64,000 nt of DNA from Terrabacter sp. Root181 (GTDB lineage Bacteria; Actinomycetota; Actinomycetes; Actinomycetales; Dermatophilaceae): assembly GCF_001428505.1 (NCBI RefSeq), contig NZ_LMHU01000001.1, forward strand, positions 1,567,813 to 1,631,812, written 5' to 3'. Numbering within the stretch: position 1 is the stretch's first letter; every line of letters starts with the position of its first letter. A program made the translations under genes and the position numbers. Below, piece after piece: positions 55,768 to 64,000 of this stretch. The notes below the pieces were generated by a model. It was not told the DNA's origin, made no database searches, and was given only the letters and a program-made list of their open reading frames with translations.

Positions 55768-56784
55768 ATGGACATCATCCCGCTCGACCATGACGACGAC
55801 GTCATGCTCAAGGAGCTCTTCGGCGTGGCCACGCGCAGCGAGTCCGTGTCCCGCGTGCAACCGATCCAGCGCACGGAGGAGGAGTTCCTCAAGATGGTGC
55901 GCTTCCAGTTCCCGGGGGAGCGGCAGGAGGGCGCGGTCGCCGTCGTCGACGGTTCGCCCGTCGGCTGGGCCCTCGTCTTCTTCCCCGAGCGCGACAACCT
56001 CGACAAGTGCTGGTCGCACGTCGAGGTCGACCCGCAGCACCGCCGACAGGGGGTCGGGTCGGCCCTCGTCGAGTGGCTGGAGGAGCGGGCCAGGGCCGCC
56101 GGGCGCGAGATGCTGCTGGCCGAGGTCTTCGTACCGGTCGGCGACCGTCAGTCGCACGCGGACCGCGAGTTCGCCCTGCAGCGCGGTTTCTCCGTGTCGA
56201 GCGTCGAGATCGTGCGCTCGCTCCCGCTGCCGGTCGAGCCGCAGGTCATGGACCGCCACGAGCGTCGCGCCGCCGAGGCGATGGGCGACGCCTACGAGCT
56301 GAGCGTGTACGTCGACGGCGTGCCGCACGAGCTCCGCCAGGGCGTGTGCGACGCCTCGAACCGGCTCATCCTCGACGCCCCCACGGGCGACGTCGAGTTC
56401 GAGCCCGAGTCGATGACCGTCGAGGACTACCAGACGATGCTCGACCACCAGCGCGACACCGGGCGCACGGTCATCACGGCCGTCGCCGTCCACCGCGAGA
56501 CGGGCGTCGTCGCCGCCTACACGGACCTGTCCGTGCCCACCGGCGACCCCCACGTCGTCTTCCAGTGGGGCACGCTCGTCCTGCCTGAGCACCGCGGCCA
56601 CCGGCTGGGCATGGCGGTCAAGGTCGCCAACCTCAGGGAGCTGGCCCGCCTTGCGCCGAAACGCCGTTCGGTGCAGACCATGAACGACGAGCAGAACCCG
56701 TGGATGGTCCAGATCAACAAGGACCTGGGGTTCGCCATCATCGAGGAGGCACTCACGATGAAGAAGTCCTTCCTGGCCGGATAG
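55768..56784 (+). CDS. Double-GNAT acetyltransferase
   Basis: 338 residues from ATG 55768. The first GNAT domain (about 1-155) has the acetyl-CoA loop VEVDPQHRRQGVGSALVEWL. The second (about 175-335) has LVLPEHRGHRLGMAVKVANL and ends with VQTMNDEQNPWMVQINKDLGF, typical of mycothiol-synthase-like or actinobacterial tandem GNATs. Substrate unknown. Not MshD by obvious motifs. Confidence 0.87.
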   Translation: MDIIPLDHDDDVMLKELFGVATRSESVSRVQPIQRTEEEFLKMVRFQFPGERQEGAVAVVDGSPVGWALVFFPERDNLDKCWSHVEVDPQHRRQGVGSALVEWLEERARAAGREMLLAEVFVPVGDRQSHADREFALQRGFSVSSVEIVRSLPLPVEPQVMDRHERRAAEAMGDAYELSVYVDGVPHELRQGVCDASNRLILDAPTGDVEFEPESMTVEDYQTMLDHQRDTGRTVITAVAVHRETGVVAAYTDLSVPTGDPHVVFQWGTLVLPEHRGHRLGMAVKVANLRELARLAPKRRSVQTMNDEQNPWMVQINKDLGFAIIEEALTMKKSFLAG

Positions 56785-56834
56785 GCAGCCGGGGCGGCCG
56801 GGCGACGAGGACGGCGGCGGCATACGGTGGGGTC

Positions 56835-57149
56835 ATGCTGATCGCCTTCTCCGTCGCCCCCACCGTCGCGGCCGACGACACCGGATCGGTGTCCGACGCC
56901 GTCGCCCGAGCCATCCGCGTCGTGCGCGACTCGGGTCTGCCGCACCGCACCGACGCGATGTTCACGACGATCGAGGGGGAGTGGGACGAGTGCATGGCTG
57001 TCGTGAAGCAGTGCTGCGACGTGCTGGCGGAGACCTCGCCGCGTGTCGGGCTCGTGCTCAAGGCCGACATCCGTCCGGGCTGGACCGGCGAGCTCGACGG
57101 CAAGCTCGATCGGCTCGAGGATGCGCTCGGCCGTCAGCAGGATGACTGA
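56835..57149 (+). CDS. MTH1187/YkoF-like thiamine-binding family protein
   Basis: 104 residues from ATG 56835. Beta-alpha-beta fold MLIAFSVAPT...SVSDAVARAIRVVRDSGLPHR, DAMFTTIEGEWDECMAVVKQ and RVGLVLKADIRPG match the MTH1187 family, which binds thiamine-like ligands or has unknown function. Overlaps the next gene by eight bases. Confidence 0.85.
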   Translation: MLIAFSVAPTVAADDTGSVSDAVARAIRVVRDSGLPHRTDAMFTTIEGEWDECMAVVKQCCDVLAETSPRVGLVLKADIRPGWTGELDGKLDRLEDALGRQQDD

Positions 57150-57699
57150 GGGCGACTGGGAGCTCCGACCGCTCGCGCCCGAGGACTGCGACGAGCTCGC
57201 CCGGGTGCACATGGCGGTCTGGCGCGACGCGTACGCCGGTGTCATGCCGGCGGACTACCTCGACGGGCTGAGCGACGAGCGCTGCGCGGACCGCTGGCGT
57301 GAGAGCGCCGCCCGGCCCGAGGACGCGCCCGAGCGCACGCTCGTCGTCGTCGACCCCCAGGGACGCCTCGCCGGGTTCGGCAGTGCGGGCCCGACCCGGG
57401 ACGAGGACGCCCCCACCGAGTGGGAGCTGTATGCCGTCAACCTCGCCGCGCGCGCTCGTGGCACCGGCCTGGCGGACCAGCTGCTCGACCGCCTCGTGGG
57501 CGACCGCGACGCGACCCTCTGGGTCATCGAGGGCAACGCACGGGCCAGGGCCTTCTACACACGCCGCGGCTTCCTCGACGAGGGCGGGCGTGACGTGCAC
57601 CCGGCGACCGGCACCCCGGAGATCCGGATGGTCCGTCGCGCCAGACGGGTGCAGGACACTCTGCGCATGACGGGCAGAGGGCGCAGAACCCCGACGTGA
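57142..57699 (+). CDS. GNAT-family N-acetyltransferase
   Basis: 185 residues from ATG 57142, overlapping the preceding stop. ELARVHMAVWRDAYAGVMP, YAVNLAARARGTGLADQLLDRL (acetyl-CoA loop) and VIEGNARARAFYTRRGF are GNAT motifs A and B of the common small-molecule or protein-terminus group. Substrate unknown. Confidence 0.9.
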   Translation: MTEGDWELRPLAPEDCDELARVHMAVWRDAYAGVMPADYLDGLSDERCADRWRESAARPEDAPERTLVVVDPQGRLAGFGSAGPTRDEDAPTEWELYAVNLAARARGTGLADQLLDRLVGDRDATLWVIEGNARARAFYTRRGFLDEGGRDVHPATGTPEIRMVRRARRVQDTLRMTGRGRRTPT

Positions 57700-57867
57700 C
57701 CGGCCTGACACGGGGAGGGCGCCCGTGCCCGATCCGCGTCGGTAGTGTCCGGAAATGTCCTCGGCGAGCCGCTACCGCGGATTGGGGAAGCAGCACGGTC
57801 CGTGCGTATCGTGGGTCGCGGCCGAGCGTGATCGGCCGGTCCCCCTGTGTCATCGAAAGGCTCTTCC

Positions 57868-58860
57868 ATGCCCCGCACCGCGACTCGTCGACGTGCTCTT
57901 GCCGCCGCGCTCGCCTGCGCTGCCATGCTCTCTGCCTGCACCGGCAACTCCGACGACGGCACCGCCGGCACCGGCGTCTCCGTCACCCCCGTGGTCGCCG
58001 CGGACGTCGCGGACAGCTCCGCAGCCTCGGCGGTCAGGGCTGCGGCGACGTCGTCGCTCGACGCCACGGCGGCAGGCCGGGCAGCACGGCAGAAGGCCTT
58101 TGTCGGCGCCGCGCTCCAGTCCGCCAACGCGTACGCCAAGACGCTGCCGGGGCGGACCGCTGCGGAGAAGGCCGATGCCGAGCTGGCCACGACGGGTGTC
58201 AAGGTCCTCGCCCTCTCGCGCGCGGGGGACAACCCGGCCCAGGTGCTCGCCCAGACGACCCTGAAGAAGACCGGCGCCGCCGTCCTCGTGCTGCTCGTCG
58301 GCGACACGTCGGGCACGGGGTTCAAGGCGGCGGCCGTCACGCCGATGCTCCCGGACGCCAAGCTCGACGCCCTCGACCCGACGAGCGACGGCTCGGCCGC
58401 CATCGCGGACGGCAAGGGCCTCAGCGCCAAGCCCGACGACGTCGTCTCGGCGTTCGCGGCCTCGGTGAAGTACCCCGACCCGACGACGACCAAGGTGCTG
58501 GCCGACGACCCGCTCTCGGAGCAGCTGCGCCAGTCGGCTCGCGCCCAGTCGCAGGCCCTCAACAACCAGGGCGCCTTCACCCAGGAGCACGAGCCCAAGG
58601 GCGTCCTCGGCGGCCTGCGCCTCAAGGACGGCAACGGCGCCATCGTCTTCGCCCACCTCGTGCGCAACGACGCCATCGCCATGCGGACGCCCGTCAAGCT
58701 GACGCCGGCCAAGGACCTGACGCTCCTGACCGGCATCAAGCAGATCACGACGGAGGCCAACCTGACCTCCAACGAGATCGTCGCCATCGTCATCCCTGCG
58801 TCCGGGCCGGCGCGCATCGTCGCCGCATCGGACCAGCTCGTCGCCGGCTCGGGTCGGTGA
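57868..58860 (+). CDS. Secreted lipoprotein of unknown function
   Basis: 330 residues from ATG 57868 (GAAAGG upstream; GTG 57847 possible). Lipobox AAMLSACTG. The mature part (SLDATAAGRAARQKAFVGAAL, TGVKVLALSRAGDNPAQVLA, GAIVFAHLVRNDAIAMRTP) shows no catalytic motif I recognise. It repeats an alternating helix/strand pattern that may be two related domains. It precedes a CnoX-like gene by 14 bases, so the two are probably cotranscribed. Upstream, TTGGGG/TATCGT at 57782-57812 is a weak promoter candidate. Confidence 0.75.
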   Translation: MPRTATRRRALAAALACAAMLSACTGNSDDGTAGTGVSVTPVVAADVADSSAASAVRAAATSSLDATAAGRAARQKAFVGAALQSANAYAKTLPGRTAAEKADAELATTGVKVLALSRAGDNPAQVLAQTTLKKTGAAVLVLLVGDTSGTGFKAAAVTPMLPDAKLDALDPTSDGSAAIADGKGLSAKPDDVVSAFAASVKYPDPTTTKVLADDPLSEQLRQSARAQSQALNNQGAFTQEHEPKGVLGGLRLKDGNGAIVFAHLVRNDAIAMRTPVKLTPAKDLTLLTGIKQITTEANLTSNEIVAIVIPASGPARIVAASDQLVAGSGR

Positions 58861-58874
58861 GGCAGGATTGATCT

Positions 58875-59822
58875 ATGAGTCACCAGCCATTCACCGCAGC
58901 AGCACTTCGCGGTGCCGTCGACCTGTCATCGCTCAAGCGTCCGGCCCAGCCGGCTGGCCCCGCCTCCGGCGCGGCCTCCACCACCGCGGACGGTGCCGGC
59001 CTCGTCATCGAGGGCACTGACGCCTCGATCCGCGACGTCATCGCCGCGTCCGACCGGCACCCCGTCGTCATGGTGCTCTGGTCGCCACGACTGCAGGAGT
59101 CGGCCGACTTCGTCACGACGCTCGGCTCGGTGGCCCGCCGCTACGCGGGTCGCTTCCAGCTCGTGACCGTCGACGTCGACGCGAACCCCACGATCCTGCA
59201 GGCCTTCCAGGTCCAGGCCGTCCCGGTGAGCTTCGCGTTCGTGCAGAGCCAGCCGGTACCGCTCTTCGAGGGCGTGCAGCCCGAGGCGCAGGTCACGGCC
59301 GTCATCGACCAGGTGCTGCAGCTCGCGGCGCAGCACGGGGTCACCGGCACCGTCACAGTGGGCGACGACGCCCCGGCGGCAGCGGACGAGGCGCAGGAGG
59401 AGCAGCCGCTGCCCCCGCTGCACCAGCAGGCCTTCGACGCCATCGAGTCGGGCGACCTCGACGGGGCCGCCGCTGCCTACCGCGAGGCTCTCGCGCAGAG
59501 CCCCGCCGACACCGACGCCAAGCTCGGCCTCGCCCAGGTCGGGCTCATGCAGCGCACGCAGGGCGCCGACCTCCAGGCGGCTCGAGCCGCAGCGGCCGCC
59601 GCCCCGACCGACGTCGACGCGCAGATCCTCGTCGCCGACCTGGACCTGCTCGGCGGCCACGTCGAGGACGCCTTCATGCGCCTCATCGACACCGTGCGGG
59701 TCACGGCTGACGCCGACCGCAACACGGCTCGCGAGCACCTCGTCGAGCTCTTCGAGGTGGTCGGCACGAGCGACGAAAGGGTCGTCAAGGCCCGCAAGTC
59801 GCTCATGAGCGCTCTCTTCTGA
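58875..59822 (+). CDS. Thioredoxin-fold/TPR co-chaperone (CnoX/YbbN-like), no CxxC
   Basis: 315 residues. A thioredoxin-like domain (about 45-150: VVMVLWSPRLQESADFV, LVTVDVDANPTILQAFQVQAVP with cis-Pro) has SPRL where thioredoxin has CGPC, so it cannot do disulfide exchange there. C-terminal TPR repeats (about 180-315: AFDAIESGDLDGAAAAYREAL). This is the CnoX/YbbN architecture of redox-linked holdases. Same locus position as Rv1324. Confidence 0.88.
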   Translation: MSHQPFTAAALRGAVDLSSLKRPAQPAGPASGAASTTADGAGLVIEGTDASIRDVIAASDRHPVVMVLWSPRLQESADFVTTLGSVARRYAGRFQLVTVDVDANPTILQAFQVQAVPVSFAFVQSQPVPLFEGVQPEAQVTAVIDQVLQLAAQHGVTGTVTVGDDAPAAADEAQEEQPLPPLHQQAFDAIESGDLDGAAAAYREALAQSPADTDAKLGLAQVGLMQRTQGADLQAARAAAAAAPTDVDAQILVADLDLLGGHVEDAFMRLIDTVRVTADADRNTAREHLVELFEVVGTSDERVVKARKSLMSALF

Positions 59823-59839
59823 GCGGTCGCGCGCCGGGC

Positions 59840-59918
59840 CGGCAATCCAGCCGTGGCTGAACGGATGTCACCACGTCGCCCGCTCTTCGACGGCCATCCA
59901 GCCGCGGCTGGATGGCCG
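59840..59918 (+). terminator. Perfect 28-bp palindrome with a degenerate upstream copy
   Basis: CGGCCATCCAGCCG (59891-59904) is followed directly by its reverse complement (59905-59918). An imperfect version with the same ATCCAGCC...GGCTG core lies at 59840-59864. The pair follows the CnoX-like stop and probably terminates it; the duplication suggests a mobile or repeat-derived hairpin. Confidence 0.65.
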
Positions 59919-60039
59919 CTGCGGACCACCGATTCGGGATATCTGCTGACGCCAGTGTCCGGATGGGTCACCATCGAAGGACGTCGTTCGGTCCACAGGG
60001 GCCGCTCGGGGAGCGGACGTTGCCTGGAGGGTGAAAATC

Positions 60040-60477
60040 ATGATGGGACGAGTTGCAGGCCGCGCCATGGGCGCACTCGCACTCTCGGGAATGCTGGTCG
60101 CCGGATCCGGTGTGGGGGCCTGGGCGCACGAGTGCTTCAACGCCAGTCGTTCGGAGCAGGGGAACGCCAGTGCGGGCAGCCACTCGCAGGCGTGGGTCAC
60201 GATCGCCATCGCGGACCTGATTGCCGGTGACGTGGCCGCCGGCCTCTATTCGGAGGAGGACGGCGCCTGCATCTACGAGGCCTACTCCGCAACCGGATCG
60301 CCGCTGACCTTCACGCTGATGGTCAAGGGCGCCCGAGGGAGCGACGGCGTCATCGGGGCCAAGAACAAGAACGAGTGGCTCCACAGCGACGGCAAGGGCA
60401 TCGATCACCTCTTCGACGCCTACGGCGGAGCGATCGTCGGGTCGTTCGAGGCGTGCGGAGTGACCCCGCCGTTCTGA
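60040..60477 (+). CDS. Orphan secreted protein
   Basis: 145 residues from ATG 60040 (GGAGG nine bases upstream; in-frame GTG 60031 and ATG 60043 are alternatives). Signal peptide with cleavage after GAWA. The mature part has three cysteines (ECFNAS, DGACIYEA, FEACGVTPP) and no known domain. Codons are less GC-biased than nearby genes, with GTT, AGT and GAT used often, so it may be recently acquired. Function unknown. Confidence 0.65.
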   Translation: MMGRVAGRAMGALALSGMLVAGSGVGAWAHECFNASRSEQGNASAGSHSQAWVTIAIADLIAGDVAAGLYSEEDGACIYEAYSATGSPLTFTLMVKGARGSDGVIGAKNKNEWLHSDGKGIDHLFDAYGGAIVGSFEACGVTPPF

Positions 60478-60509
60478 GCGCACGTCACCGCCGAGCCGCC
60501 GCTGAGCCG

Positions 60510-61001
60510 TCAGCCCGGCTCGGCGGTGACGACCCGGGTGTCGTCCAGGTGGTCCAGGACGTGCGTGCTCGTCTCCTCGGCCGACCGGTCGTCATCGTCG
60601 ACCCAGAGTCCCCAACGCGGGGTGTCGGGCGCGAGCGACGGGTGCCGCAGCACGACGAGATGGACCGTCTCGGGGGCGGCGAGGTCGAGGAAGTCCTCGA
60701 GATGGGCGCCCTGCACGTCATCGGTGACGACGGCGTCGAAGCCCTCGAGCTGGAAGGTCTCCGCCGCAGCGAGCGCCGCCGACCACCGCAGCAGCAGCTG
60801 GCCGAGTCGCTCGGCGGTCAGGGCGCCGTCGGTGGGCACCCGCCCCGACACGAGCATGCCGTCGATCACCTCGCCGTCGACGACGGCACTCCGGTCGAGC
60901 GCTCGCGCCAGTGACACCGCCACGGCGACGCGCTCGACGGCGTCGGGACCGGTGACGAGGAAGAGCCGGCCCCGGGCCGGGTCGGGGCCGGCCTCGCTCA
61001 T
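60510..61001 (-). CDS. P-loop kinase-like protein with degenerate Walker A
   Basis: 163 residues. The start LFLVTGPDAVERVAVAVSLARALDRSAVVDGEVI has the strand-loop-helix of a nucleotide kinase, but the loop reads GPDAVERV rather than GxxxxGKS/T, so ATP binding is doubtful. FQLEGFDAVVTDD is a Walker B-like strand. It overlaps pgm by ATGA, so it is translated with the glycogen genes. Function unknown; a dead regulatory subunit is possible. Confidence 0.65.
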   Translation of the reverse strand: MSEAGPDPARGRLFLVTGPDAVERVAVAVSLARALDRSAVVDGEVIDGMLVSGRVPTDGALTAERLGQLLLRWSAALAAAETFQLEGFDAVVTDDVQGAHLEDFLDLAAPETVHLVVLRHPSLAPDTPRWGLWVDDDDRSAEETSTHVLDHLDDTRVVTAEPG

Positions 61002-62644
61002 CCTCCGAGGGCCGCCGAGACGACGTCCTTGGCCTCGGCCTGGACGCGCGCGAGGTGTTCGGCGCCCTGGAAGGACTCGGCATAGATCTTGTAGACGTCC
61101 TCGGTGCCCGACGGGCGCGCGGCGAACCAGGCGCTGTCGGTCGTCACCTTGAGGCCGCCGATCCTGGCCCCGTTGCCCGGCGCCTCGGTCAGCTTGCCCG
61201 TGATCGGCTCGCCCGCAAGGGTCTCGGCCGTCACGTCGTCGGGGGAGAGGGCGCCGAGCTTGGCCTTCTCCTCGCGTGACGCAGCCGCGTCGATGCGGGC
61301 GTATGCCGGGTCGCCGTGTCGCGCGGTGAGCTCGGCGTAGTGCTGGCTGGGGGTGCTGCCGGTGGCCGCGAGGATCTCCGAGGCCAGCAGCGCGAGCAGG
61401 ATGCCGTCCTTGTCGGTCGACCAGACCGCGCCGTCCCGGCGCAGGAAGCTCGCGCCGGCGGACTCCTCGCCGCCGAAGCCCACCGAGCCGTCGAGCAGCC
61501 CGGGCACGAACCACTTGAAGCCGACCGGGACCTCGAGGAGCGTCCGGCCGAGGTCGGACGCGACGCGGTCGATCATCGAGGACGACACGAGGGTCTTGCC
61601 GATGGCGGTGGTCGCGGGCCAGTCCGGCCGGGCCCCGCCGTAGAGGTACTGGATGGCGACGGCAAGGTAGTGGTTGGGGTTCATGAGACCCGCGTCGGGC
61701 GTGACGATGCCGTGCCGGTCGGCATCGGCGTCGTTGCCCGTCGAGATGTCGTAGGCGTCCTTGGCGTGGATGAGCGAGGCCATCGCGGACGGGGAGCTGC
61801 AGTCCATCCGGATCTTGCCGTCCCAGTCGAGCGTCATGAACGCCCACTGGGGGTCGACGCGCGGGTTGACGACGGTGAGGTCGAGGCCGTGACGTTCGCC
61901 GATCTCGCCCCAGTAGGCCACGGCCGCGCCACCCAGCGGGTCGGCGCCGATGCGGACGCCGGCCTCGCGGATGCGCGCGAGGTCGACGACGTTCGGGAGG
62001 TCGTCGACGTAGGTGCCCATGAAGTCGTAGGAGCCGGCCTCGTCCCTCGCCTTGTCGAAGGGGACCCGCTTGACGTCCGTCAGGCCACCGCGGATCAGGT
62101 CGTTGGCGCGCGTGGCGATGACGGACGTCGCATCGGTGTCGGCCGGGCCGCCGTGCGGCGGGTTGTACTTGAAACCGCCGTCGGCCGGCGGGTTGTGTGA
62201 CGGCGTCACGACGATGCCGTCGGCGAGACCGCTTGCCCTCGAAGCCTTCCCGCGGTTGGCGCGCAGGATGGCGTGGGAGACGGCGGGGGTGGGCGTGAAG
62301 CCGTCCCGGTCGTCGACGAGCACCTGCACCCCGTTGGCGACGAGCACCTCGAGGGCCGAGCGCCAGGCGGGCTCGGACAGCCCGTGCGTGTCGCGACCGA
62401 TGAAGAGGGGCCCGTCGAAGCCCTGCGAGACGCGGTAGTCGACGATCGCTTGCGTCGTGGCGAGGATGTGGTCCTCGTTGAAGGCGGTGCGCAGGCTCGA
62501 GCCCCGGTGGCCCGACGTCCCGAACGCGACCTGCTGGTCGGGGTCGTCGACGTCGGGGTGCCGGTCGTAGTAGGCCCCGATGAGGGCGTCGACGTCGACG
62601 AGGTCCTGCGCCTCGGCCGGCTGGCCGGCGCGTGGGTGGGTCAT
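60998..62644 (-). CDS. pgm: Phosphoglucomutase (alpha-D-glucose-phosphate specific)
   Basis: Interconverts glucose 1- and 6-phosphate for glycogen and sugar-nucleotide supply. 548 residues from ATG 62644. [10 protein letters not shown], the phospho-Ser loop [12 protein letters not shown], metal loop [24 protein letters not shown] sugar loop and [16 protein letters not shown] phosphate site are all present. Start overlaps the glgB stop (ATGA) and stop overlaps the next gene, so three genes are coupled. Confidence 0.97.
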   Translation of the reverse strand: MTHPRAGQPAEAQDLVDVDALIGAYYDRHPDVDDPDQQVAFGTSGHRGSSLRTAFNEDHILATTQAIVDYRVSQGFDGPLFIGRDTHGLSEPAWRSALEVLVANGVQVLVDDRDGFTPTPAVSHAILRANRGKASRASGLADGIVVTPSHNPPADGGFKYNPPHGGPADTDATSVIATRANDLIRGGLTDVKRVPFDKARDEAGSYDFMGTYVDDLPNVVDLARIREAGVRIGADPLGGAAVAYWGEIGERHGLDLTVVNPRVDPQWAFMTLDWDGKIRMDCSSPSAMASLIHAKDAYDISTGNDADADRHGIVTPDAGLMNPNHYLAVAIQYLYGGARPDWPATTAIGKTLVSSSMIDRVASDLGRTLLEVPVGFKWFVPGLLDGSVGFGGEESAGASFLRRDGAVWSTDKDGILLALLASEILAATGSTPSQHYAELTARHGDPAYARIDAAASREEKAKLGALSPDDVTAETLAGEPITGKLTEAPGNGARIGGLKVTTDSAWFAARPSGTEDVYKIYAESFQGAEHLARVQAEAKDVVSAALGG

Positions 62645-64000
62645 GAGGGGTCTCCGTTCGTCGTCGGGACGGCGTCGTCGCCCGAGCCGGTCCCGGCGGG
62701 GAGGTCCGGGGCGGTGGGCTCGTCGACGGGGACGAGCCAGACGGTCGACAGGCGCGGGACCGTCAGGTCGGCGGCATACGGCTGCTGGTGCCAGGCCTCC
62801 TCGCGTGCCTCGACGACGATGCCGGTGCTGCTCGGGGCGTCCGGGTGGTAGCCCGCGGTGTCGAGGACGACCGTCCACCTCCCGCCGCGCGGCAGGCCGA
62901 TCCGGTAGGACTGCTGCGTCTCGCCGCTGAAGTTCATGACGCACGCGACCACGGGTGCGTCGGTTGCCCGGTCGCCGGTGCCGAAGCGCAGCCACGAGAA
63001 CGTGTTGTGGGCCGCGTCGTCGGCCTCGAGCCACTCGAAGCCCGAGCGGTCGGCGTCGAGCTCCCACAGCGCACGGTTGCCCCGGTACAGGCCGTTGAGG
63101 TCCTTGACGAGGTTGTGGACGCGGTAGTGGAGCGGTTGCTCGAGCAGCCACCAGTCGAGGCTGCGGCCCTCGGACCACTCGGACTCCTGCCCGAACTCGC
63201 AGCCCATGAAGAGCAGCTGCTTGCCGGGGTGGCACCACAGGTAGGCGAGGAAGGCCCGCAGCGTCGCGACCTGCTCCTCGCGGGGACCCCGCGACTTGCG
63301 CAGCAGCGAGCCCTTGCCGTGGACGACCTCGTCGTGGCTGATCGGCAGCACGAAGTTCTCGTCGAACGCGTACATGAGCGAGAAGGTCAGCTTGCCGTGG
63401 TGGTAGCTGCGGTAGATGGGCTCCTCGCCGAGGTACTTCAGCGAGTCGTTCATCCAGCCCATGTTCCACTTGAAGCCGAAGCCGAGGCCGCCCTCGTTGG
63501 TCGGCTTCGTGACGCCCGGCCACGTCGTCGACTCCTCGGCGATCGTGACGATGCCGCCGACCCGCTTGTACGCGGTGCCGTTGGTCTCCTTGAGCAGCTC
63601 GACGGCCTCGAGGTTCTCGCGCCCCCCGTCCTTGTTGGGCACCCACGCCCCGGCGTCGCGGGCGTAGTCGAGGTAGAGCATCGAGGCCACGCCGTCGACG
63701 CGCAGTCCGTCGAGGTGGAACTCCTCGAGCCAGTAGATGGCGTTGGCGACGAGGAAGTTGCGCACCTCGGGCCGGCCGTAGTCGAAGATGTTGGAGCCCC
63801 ACTCGGGGTGCCAGCCCTTGCGGGGGTCCGGGTGCTCGTAGAGCGGCAGGCCGTCAAAACGCGCGAGGGCCCACTCGTCGGTGGCGAAGTGCCCGGGCAC
63901 CCAGTCGAGCAGCACCCCGATGCCGGCCCGGTGCAGCTCGTCGACGAGGAAGCGGAAGTCGTCGGGTCGCCCCCAGCGTGAGCTCGGCGCGTAGTAGCCC
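62641..64000 (-). CDS. glgB: 1,4-alpha-glucan branching enzyme, C-terminal part (cut by right edge)
   Basis: The frame is open to 64000 and continues beyond. GH13 motifs: [26 protein letters not shown] (nucleophile Asp), [31 protein letters not shown] (transition-state residues) and [11 protein letters not shown], then the C-terminal beta domain with [20 protein letters not shown]. Introduces alpha-1,6 branches in glycogen. Heads an operon with pgm. The N-terminal CBM48 region is outside the window. Confidence 0.97.
   Translation of the reverse strand, partial: GYYAPSSRWGRPDDFRFLVDELHRAGIGVLLDWVPGHFATDEWALARFDGLPLYEHPDPRKGWHPEWGSNIFDYGRPEVRNFLVANAIYWLEEFHLDGLRVDGVASMLYLDYARDAGAWVPNKDGGRENLEAVELLKETNGTAYKRVGGIVTIAEESTTWPGVTKPTNEGGLGFGFKWNMGWMNDSLKYLGEEPIYRSYHHGKLTFSLMYAFDENFVLPISHDEVVHGKGSLLRKSRGPREEQVATLRAFLAYLWCHPGKQLLFMGCEFGQESEWSEGRSLDWWLLEQPLHYRVHNLVKDLNGLYRGNRALWELDADRSGFEWLEADDAAHNTFSWLRFGTGDRATDAPVVACVMNFSGETQQSYRIGLPRGGRWTVVLDTAGYHPDAPSSTGIVVEAREEAWHQQPYAADLTVPRLSTVWLVPVDEPTAPDLPAGTGSGDDAVPTTNGDPS

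Noticed and set aside
60998-63802. Apparent 934-residue fusion ending in phosphoglucomutase
   Set aside because: The N-terminal part is glgB read in the wrong frame. The real genes overlap by four bases, so the fusion is an artefact.

Overview
The window is a stretch of a high-GC actinobacterial chromosome. The order tRNA-Arg, (ArgS-related protein), lysA, hom, thrC, thrB, rho, rpmE, prfA, prmC, tsaC, glyA, wecA-like, atp operon, DUF2550 gene, pduO-type adenosyltransferase, murA, nucS, epimerase, thiolase, thioredoxin-like gene, glgB follows the same backbone as the Mycobacterium tuberculosis Rv1291-Rv1326 region. GTG/TTG starts are frequent and ATGA/GTGA overlaps are common. Base composition, gene content and an ethylmalonyl-CoA pathway fit a member of Micrococcales, possibly Intrasporangiaceae; the family-level guess is an inference. 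No rRNA, prophage, insertion sequence or CRISPR array is visible.

Layout. 0-7.1 kb: two methyltransferases (one cut by the left edge), tRNA-Arg(CCG) with a decayed copy of its 3' end, an ArgS-derived DALR protein, and the lysine/threonine biosynthesis run. 7.1-9.5 kb: rho with a long disordered insert. 9.6-15.7 kb: an accessory operon (lone receiver domain, membrane-anchored HEAT-repeat protein, processive family-2 glycosyltransferase, GAF histidine kinase) and a convergent lipoprotein, placed between rho and rpmE. 16-23 kb: translation factors rpmE, prfA, prmC, tsaC and glyA, interrupted by a TetR/F420-reductase-like/SDR module with a relic oxidoreductase. 23-36.8 kb: wecA-like gene and the F1Fo ATP synthase genes, preceded by a Rex-like operator. 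The order atpBEFHAGD is normal, but atpC is about 4 kb downstream, beyond a membrane glycosyltransferase-like gene, a type II NADH dehydrogenase and an opposite-strand DUF6918 gene. 37-40.4 kb: a probably damaged AbiEi-like gene, cobalamin adenosyltransferase, a fosfomycin-insensitive-type murA, and a STAS protein.

40.4-55.7 kb holds much of an acetyl-CoA assimilation route of the ethylmalonyl-CoA type: B12-dependent ethylmalonyl-CoA mutase, a duplicated-fused 3-hydroxyacyl-CoA dehydrogenase, crotonyl-CoA carboxylase/reductase, a VOC-family epimerase, an acetyl-CoA acetyltransferase and the MeaB chaperone GTPase. The nearby cobalamin adenosyltransferase would supply their cofactor. Interleaved are DNA maintenance genes (AlkD-like, nucS), a second TetR module with paired operators, an AI-2E-type transporter and a polysaccharide deacetylase. 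55.8-60.5 kb has acetyltransferases, a lipoprotein, a CnoX-like protein and an orphan secreted protein. 60.5-64 kb is a minus-strand glycogen/glucose-phosphate operon (glgB, cut by the right edge; pgm; a degenerate P-loop protein).

The most unusual features are the split ATP synthase operon with embedded ndh and Rex-like site, the receiver/HEAT/glycosyltransferase/kinase operon, and a short word, GTATGCC, that recurs on both strands, in several reading frames and in intergenic hairpins far more often than its base composition suggests.
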